DNA of 64,000 nucleotides from Phoma sp. XZ068 (taxonomy: Eukaryota; Ascomycota; Dothideomycetes; Pleosporales; Didymellaceae): contig RBKR01000021.1 in NCBI GenBank assembly GCA_004835665.1, positions 930,001 through 994,000 on the forward strand, written 5' to 3'. The translations under genes were made by a program, and so were the position numbers. Shown here piece after piece: positions 57,310 to 64,000 of this stretch. Each line of letters opens with the position of its first letter. Within the stretch, counting starts at the first letter, position 1. A model generated the notes under the pieces. The model saw only the letters and a program-made list of their open reading frames with translations. It ran no database searches and had not been told where the DNA came from.

Positions 57310-60300
57310 CTACGACGTACTCCCCGGCGGGCCCCCCATATTCAGCAAAATATCCAACATATCCATCCCGCCCACATCGGGCCCCATAGCCGTCTGATTG
57401 ATCTCAGCGCCCCACTGATCCAGCAGCGGATCCAGCGGCAGCGCAAGCCAATCCTGGTCGTTATTCGCGCCGCCCCAGCTCGCGCCGCTGTTCGCCCACT
57501 GCGACCACGATCCGTTTGCGGCGCCCGCGTTGCTGTTGGCGGGGTTGGTGTTTGTGCCGCCGGGGGTGTTGGGGTGCGGGAAGTTGGAGAAGCCGGGGGG
57601 AGGCATGATGCTGATGCTGTTGGAATTCGGGTCGTATGGCTCGGCGGATATGCCCCAGAGGCTTTGGGAGATGGGTGTTGCGCGGCCGGAGGCGGTGAGA
57701 CCGAGGGAGGGGGAGCCGGGGACGGATTGGCCGGTGCCGTTGGAGGGGAAGACGGCGGAGCTGGAGCCTAGGTAGGATCCTGCGAGGGGGTTTAGGGGAG
57801 CTGGAGGTGGCATGAGGGGGACTTGAACGGGGGAGCGTGAGCCGGCGCGCGATATGCCTGTGGAGCCGTTTGCGGCGAGGCGCACGAAGCGGCTGCGGAT
57901 GCGGTGGGTGAGGGTTTCGACGAGGTCAGCGAAGCGGTTGCCAACGTGGACATCATCGACGATGGAGGTGCGGAGGGCGTCGACGGCGCCGGAGAGGAGT
58001 GCGAGGGAGACGGCGACGTCTTCTTCTGTTGCGCCCAGCGCGAAAGTCTTCAGCAGGATGATAGCCACTGAGACGATCCGGAAGAATGTGCGAACGGGCG
58101 CGTGCCGCAGGTAGTCTCCTGGATATAGCCCTTCGACAACAACTTTCAAGACGTTGCGCGAGGCGTCGATGACTTCGTTGATGTAGTGACGATCGTTTGC
58201 GTACCATTTTGTTAGCGTGGAGAAGGGGATTGCGCCGCCATCCCCCGGGCCAGATGTGCCGTTGGTTGGAGTGCGTCCGGTGGAGAGGTTGGCGTGGGTT
58301 TGCAGGGGGGTGTTGTGCGTGCAGCGTTCTACGACAGCCTGGAGCGCCAACGAGTTGAGGTAGACGCGTGTGTATTCGAATTCAATAATGAGGACATGGC
58401 GGAGTTGGGTGGGAACTAGAAAGTCAGTCAGTGACATTCAAAGGTAAGGGTAGAAAGCGGCATACCTTGGGGAGCGCGGTCGAAGCAGTTCTTCCACTCC
58501 ACCAACGGACCTTGGAAGAACTTGAGCATCTCCTCGTACTGTCCAGACTTGAGTAGCTCTCTCGTCTTTCGACGGTTTGAGAACAGTTTCAAGTTGCCCA
58601 TCTCCATGACCTTCGCAATCCGCGTCCAGAAGTCGAGAACAAGATCCTGCACGGCGTGCCGTTCCTGATGTGCTACAGACTCGAGTGGTAGCCGTTGACC
58701 ATCCTGCGCCACACTGGGACGTGTGCCGAACTGCATGGGCGGCGCTTTAATGCCGCTGACGCGCTGCTGGTACAGCTCGTTCGGTGTTGGGCCACCAACA
58801 AAGTTCTCGTCTCGTTGGTCAATTTTCGGCAACATGGACGTCAGCCCTAAACGACCACTAGTTTGGGTAACGTATATGATGAGCAGGTTCTTGAGATGGT
58901 TCTTGCGCCGAAAGTACGCCTTCACCGTCGCATGGGACAGGTGTTGGTTCGCCTGTTCGAACTCGCTCTCGCTCGTCTCGTCGAACACGCCGATCTCGAA
59001 TGCCAGTGTCATCGCGTTGCCGAGCAGCATCCAACACATGCGGTCACTCCGCCAGCACGGCTCCAGCCAGCTGTCAATACGCTTGTCGCCAACCCCTTTG
59101 TACATATCAGCCTTGGGGCCCTTCTCGTAGTCCAGATCTTCTGGGAGAACCAGTTCATCGTCGTCATCACCGGGCGGGAAGTGCAAAGCGCGAGGATGCC
59201 ATTCGGTGAGCAGCATCAGACTCTCGACTGTGCCGAGTGTGCGAAGGCCCTTGCGAGACAGCGGATTTACGTCTGACCCCGGCTGCTGTCCTGCGCCACA
59301 GAAACCGCCGCCAAACTGCTCCTGTCCGAAGATCATGCGGTCGATCATGCCCTGCAGGTACTTCCACAGCTTCTCGTGGATCAGATAGGCGCGTGATGCT
59401 GCGCCGGCGTTTGTGGTCCCGCTGGGCTGCGAGTAGCGCGAGGAGATGGTGAGCAGTGTGATGACGAGCATGGGCTCTTCCTTCAGCAGCTTCGCGTGGA
59501 AGGCATGGTCGCGGTAGTCGGGCACAACGATGGGGGTCAGCGGAGACAGGTAGGCGTAGAAGTAGTCGATGTAGGCGATGGCCTCCTTCGCCGTCAGCCA
59601 GCCCGCGCGCACAAAGCGGAAGCGCGACCACGCCCGGATGGCTTCATTGAAGGCAGCTTCATTCGGGGGGTCTGGCAGTATGGGCGGCTGGGGTTGAAGT
59701 TGGGGTTGGGGTTGGGGTTGTGAGATGGCGGGGTCGACGGGCTCAGCAGTAGCAGCAGCACGCGAGTTGCTGCGGACATGCGGTGCGGTCACCTGGGGAC
59801 TGCCCGCGAAATTGGAGCCCGGGGTGCTGCCCAGCGCCGGTCGCTGCATGCTCGAGCCGCTGCCAGTGCGGTGGTGCAGGTCCATGCCGCCATTGCGGGC
59901 AGCCTCGAACAGCAGGTTCAGGGCGTCGTGGCCGCTGTAGATCTCGCCCGTCTGCAGAGTGGCGACCGACTCGTTGTTGACCTTGATGTCCTCCTCGCTG
60001 TGCTCGACGTGCATCGACGCCGACGTCGTCGGCCGCCGCAGCGGTTCATAGCGGCCCACCGAGCCGCCCGGCGTCAGCGGCTGCGAGACATAGGCGGCGC
60101 CGTTGCTGGCGACGGGCTCGAGGGGCTCGACCTCGCTGGGCCGCGAGCGCTTCCTCGCATTGCGCACCTCGTAGTCGTCCTGCTCATCGGCCTCCTCGCT
60201 GCCGTCCTGCTTGCGCTTGCGGCGCGTGGCCGAGAAGAAGCACTCCTTGCTCTCGCGGCGGCATCGCACACACGGCGGATCGTGCGGGTTGTCGACAGGC

Positions 60301-60416
60301 CCCAGGTCGCAGCGCACTTTGCGGCGCCGACATGGTATGCATGCCTGGTAGGTGCGGGTGTGCGACGACTGGCCCGACTGTCCTGCGCGCGGAGGCGATG
60401 CGTTGGAGCCAGACAT
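57310..60416 (-). CDS. large Zn2Cys6 transcription factor, Aro80-like
   Basis: Two exons on the minus strand, 60416-58466 and 58415-57310, with a 50-nt phase-1 intron; 1018 aa. The zinc cluster near residues 25-62 reads YQACIPCRRRKVRCDLGPVD then PPCVRCRRESKEC, followed by a basic FSATRRKRK. The long CDLGPVDNPHDPPC loop recalls Aro80-type regulators of aromatic amino acid use; this is a resemblance, not proof. A QPQPQPQLQPQPP tract precedes the middle homology domain (AYIDYFYAYLSPLTPIVVP, LLTISSRYSQPSG). The C-terminus is Asn/Gly/Pro-rich and ends with an acidic-hydrophobic segment (GMDMLDILLNMGG), a likely activation domain. No obvious target gene lies next to it. Confidence 0.9.
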
Positions 60417-62186
60417 GCTATGCGCTGGCTATGTATGAGTTCGGGTATGTACGCTTTCCTGCGGGTGCAGGCCTCAGCGCGACCTTATATGGCCCGACAA
60501 ATGTCCTGTACGTAAAACGGCCGATCTGGGGGTCCTGGGGTAAGCCTCTGGGGGAAGGTCGTCGCGTCAGACCCCGCGTTCTAGGACGAGCCGTCGCTCA
60601 GAGTCTTCACTCGCGCAAGTCTGGTCGATTTTGGCTGTTGCTGGCAAGTGCTGAGCTGCTGAGCCGCCTGATCACGAGCGGGGAGCTTGCGCCGGCCCTT
60701 ACCCAATTGGTGGGGCCGTCCTTCTACTAGCCTATCACTATCTCCACGAGACATACAAGCACGAGGCCACGTTAGGACTGACGTTTCTTGAGTAATGAAA
60801 TGGCCTCCGCTATCCTCTGTTATTGACAAGTTGCTATGATATAGTGCCACAGGAACGTGTTCTCCGCACCATATGACCTTTCGTCCCATGTAGCACAGAC
60901 AAACGTGGTCATCCAGTTAGGAATATGTGGATGCAAGGGCGACATCAAAGCTCCTGCCGGATACCTCGGAACCGTTGAGACAGGCAGGTGGTCAGGTAGG
61001 AGTCTTATACTAACTCCAACAATTCCTTGATCTCTAATATTCTCTTCGGGTTGTGCTGTCAAGGTGGTGGGGAAGTTCTGTCGCTGAAGTACGTGATGTG
61101 GTTGCAGTTGCCATTTCAACTTTGTCCTCGTCCGTCACTAATCAGTGGTTAGTATCACACTAACTTGTTCTAAGCTAGTACTTGGTCTTGAGAGCTAAAC
61201 AAGATATATCTGTAAGCTATACCCAGGTAAACTGCACTAAGCATTTCTGCTACTCTCTATCTCTCAGAAAAAGTAAACACTCTAGAAGTACCCCTCCTCC
61301 GATCCCAATCTCCGCAAGAACCACAGCCTAGTTCCTGTCTGTACTCTCGCTGCATTCTCAACTCCTTTACGACCCTCCCTCCATACAGCCAGTGTCCACT
61401 CACCAACTTACCAAATTCAACAACTCCTTGGCAGTCTTCCACACTCGAACCCCAGATATTCAAGAAGCACTGGACAGCCTCTGATCCAAGCCCTTACTCA
61501 CCCAACCTCTAATACCCCAAAATCCTACAACACCACTCTCCCTCAGCCAGGTAATTGCGTCTAGTTTTTTGGCCTCTATGAATGTACCGTATACATCTAA
61601 GCGTATAGGCGGTGTAATCTTCCGAGAACAAGTACCTCTGAGCTGGATACTGCTTTCGGCGCGGAGCACCGCACAGATCGGTGTTTGGCGGTCAACAACC
61701 GCGGCGACTGCCGATTGTAGCAAATGCCGAAGGAAGGTTCCGAGCATCTAAGGGACAGCTGTTAGGTATGTAATTCGTGTAGTCTGCAGAGTTAGTTTAT
61801 TACTTTAATGATTATTATCGTATGATGGTTAGAATAAGGTGTGTAGTCTGCTAGAATATGCGGTATACTAGAGTAAACTTTATGCCTGACACAAGTGACC
61901 ATGAACTGAGGAGCTCGAAGCTACGCCTGTCAGCATATCCTGAGTCTCTGAGGAAATCACTGGTGAGGTGCGAATATTGCTGAGAAGGTATGTGGGATAT
62001 CAATATATATTTAGCATGACCGATTGAACAGCACGGGCGGCCATCAAATCATCAAACAAGAAACACGTGGGATATACAAAGTCGTAGCCTAAAGCGCCCA
62101 GTACAAAGCTGTCCGTACTGTCTAGATTATCTAGCCGGCCGGAGTGCAAGGTGGATAACATTACGCTGTGGGGTGGATTGCGCCGT
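60417..62186. other. intergenic, no gene seen
   Basis: 1.8 kb. It holds the promoter of the Zn2Cys6 gene and the 3' side of the Mpv17/PMP22 gene. Minus-strand frames at 60820-61119 and 61460-61747 have no family features and look fortuitous. Part of it (61.7-62.1 kb) is AT-rich. Confidence 0.5.
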
Positions 62187-63077
62187 CTAGTAACGCGGGG
62201 GTTCGCGTGGGTCTCGGGCGTACTCGTCGCCGGGCCTGCCGCCTACTTGGCTCCTGCCACTGCTGCCGCCGTCGCCGTAGTGCTTTCGCCTCAGAGCGGC
62301 GAGCCTCTTCTTCTTGGTGTGTGCGTTGATGTATGTGCCGATGAGGAAGCCAATGATGTTGAAGAAGGGGACCCAGGTAGCTTCTGGGAGGAACTGCTGC
62401 GCAAAGGCCAGCGAGATGGGGGAGATGACCCAGCTGACCTTCATGACGGGCATGAAACCGGCCTTGACGGTTGCGCGGACCTGGTGGAATGTACGGGCAC
62501 CGGCAATGATTGCCATGGAAGCCAGGTAGACGCCGTTCTGGATGGGCGAGATCTGAACAAGTTAGCATGTACTGCATTGACTATGTTGGCTGGGGAGCTT
62601 ACGATCAAGTTGGAGAAGAGAATCTGCAAGATCTTGGCCTTGACACTTGTGCGGCCCTGGAAGAGCTTCTGCAGCATGCTAATCAGGACGTGGCCGAGCG
62701 GGGCGCTGACGATGGCGCCGTACAGCGCCATCTTGGGCACACGCGAGGTGAAGTAGTGGCCGCTCTTGCTCCTGTCGTGCGCGATCCACGACGCGAGGAA
62801 CTCTTGCAGGCCGGATAGCGTTCCCGAGGTGAGCATCTTGGTGCGCAGCGGGTTGCTCTGCAGCTGCCTGAGGTACGCCTGTCGCGACACCCGTCAGTTT
62901 CGCGCCCACGTACGCCTTCAATTGCGCGACACTCACTGCAAGATATCCATTGGGGCCAGCGCCCTTGGTCAGCGCCTCGCCGACGCTGTGCAGCAGGTCA
63001 TCTTTGCCCTTGCCGCTCACGGCATCGGCGACAGCGGCCGTTGTCTTGGTGGTTTCCTTCTCGAACTTGACCGACAT
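62187..63077 (-). CDS. Mpv17/PMP22-family integral membrane protein
   Basis: Three exons on the minus strand, 63077-62937, 62878-62603 and 62552-62187, in phase; 260 aa. After a charged N-terminus (MSVKFEKETTKTTAAVADAV), the family begins with AYLRQLQSNPLRTKMLTSGT. Typical later blocks are YGAIVSAPLGHVLISMLQK and FMPVMKVSWVISPISLAFAQ, and the signature continues WVPFFNIIGFLIGTYIN. Four hydrophobic helices are visible. The tail is basic (AHTKKKRLAALRRKHYG) and Arg/Gly-rich. Members sit in the peroxisomal or inner mitochondrial membrane and may form channels. The extended N-terminus suggests the peroxisomal PMP22-like fungal branch, but the location is inferred. Confidence 0.92.
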
Positions 63078-64000
63078 GGCGTCTGGCTGCTATGCGACGG
63101 TCGTCGGCGGGAGAGGGGTGGTGGGAGGAGAGGATGGCGGAGCGGGTGGATCTGGGGGATGGGGCAGCTGCGTTGTTTACTGTCGTCCCAGCCCTCCTCG
63201 GTCGGGTTGGCGCCCGATCGATGCTAGCGCCAACGCCCGCTCTTGCTACATCTGGCGGCGGAGGTTCCGGCAGTCAAGCACAAAAGCAGACCTCGGGCCT
63301 TGGTTCTGGCGATTCGCTCACGTTTCTTGTTGCTTATGGGAGCATCCTGGTCCTCCCTGCTCACACCAGGCGCGATGGGATGAGACTTGATGCAGAGCAG
63401 CCTGCGAGCAACACTGTACGCTTCACGGCTCTGAACGCAAGGCTGTTTGCAGCGCGTCGGTAGCCGCCGAGAGCCTATCGCAAGACCCATACTTTAGCAC
63501 GACTTCGACGACGAAGAGACGATGTTGAACGCGACGACCGGGGTAGAGTTTGCACCTGCACAGGATTGATGAAGACGCATCGCCAGGCCTTTTATACAAG
63601 TACTTTCGACCGACACGCGGATCTTGGTTGCCCATTTGGAAACCGTTTCCAGGCTTCCTAATGGCACTAACAAGTCCAGTTGGACAGTCTGCTCAGCAGC
63701 ATTGTTTGTAGCACTCGCTACGTTTTCCATCTTAGGCTCGCGTAAACTTTGCTGCATACATGCACCGGCTTACAAGAGCATAGTAGAACTGCATATTCCT
63801 TTGCCCGTATTTCCCCTTGACCGTCACTCAATACCATGACGGTAAGTGCTAGGAAGCCGTATCACTTGGAATGCAATTTTTTCCATTTCTATGCCGTCAA
63901 CGTTCACAGACTCTTACCATCTCCGGAAAACCAGACGAAATGGAGTATGCGCACCATCGGCCCTTTGTACTACACCAGCCTCTCAGCAGACCTGACCCCA
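63078..64000. other. window end, promoter of the Mpv17/PMP22 gene, no further gene seen
   Basis: The frames here are short and without motifs. A gene could start near or beyond the window end, but I cannot support one. Confidence 0.4.

Noticed and set aside
59778..60515. 245-codon plus-strand frame over the Zn2Cys6 gene
   Set aside because: It is antisense to the zinc cluster and linker, Ala/Arg-rich and without family features.
1..64000. tRNA, 5S rRNA, CRISPR or telomere repeats
   Set aside because: I looked for GTTCGA-type tRNA boxes, spaced direct repeats and TTAGGG runs and saw none that hold up; a covariance-model scan could still find a tRNA.

Overview
The window comes from a filamentous ascomycete, most likely a Dothideomycete and probably Pleosporales-like. 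The class is inferred from gene content; no species marker was used. Signs of a fungus are 45-70 nt introns with GTAAGT-type donors and CTAAC/CTGAC branch sites, Zn2Cys6 regulators, a HET-domain gene, secreted carbohydrate enzymes and effector-like proteins, and transposon relics with RIP-like C-to-T stop codons.

Layout. 0.3-8.1 kb: a tandem-CCCH zinc-finger gene with an internal amber codon; a large protein with a ubiquitin-like domain and a chymotrypsin-like C-terminus; and, converging on it, a C-terminally membrane-anchored helical protein. 8.6-20 kb is an accessory stretch: MFS exporter, heme-thiolate peroxygenase, HET protein, secreted GH78 alpha-L-rhamnosidase-like enzyme and a secreted Bys1-like protein. 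20.7-37 kb is mostly housekeeping and regulation: coiled-coil protein, 3-hydroxyisobutyryl-CoA hydrolase divergent from mitochondrial EF-Tu, Zn2Cys6 factor, RFTS-domain protein of Raf2/DIM-7 type, a low-complexity protein, RRB1 divergent from TEM1/spg1, and the exosome subunit CSL4.

38-47.7 kb is a gene-poor repeat island. It holds a truncated Mesh1-like HD-domain gene, diverged repeats, a 40-copy GAA run, a pogo-like transposase tail, a 223-bp MITE with TA target duplication, one intact cysteine-rich secreted effector candidate, LINE and Ty3/gypsy relics, a very AT-rich block and a Ty1/copia gag remnant. At the island's edge is a damaged trypsin-fold gene (GDCG nucleophile motif), divergent from another C-terminally anchored helical protein. 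Then come a TauD-type dioxygenase and a Dal5-type permease (a possible sulfonate-use pair), a large Aro80-like Zn2Cys6 factor and an Mpv17/PMP22 membrane protein.

The most interesting pattern is that a chymotrypsin-fold gene sits directly next to a member of the same membrane-anchored helical family twice in this window, once convergent and once divergent. This may be an undescribed two-gene module. All exon models were built by hand from reading frames and splice signals, with phases checked by arithmetic; no database search was possible.
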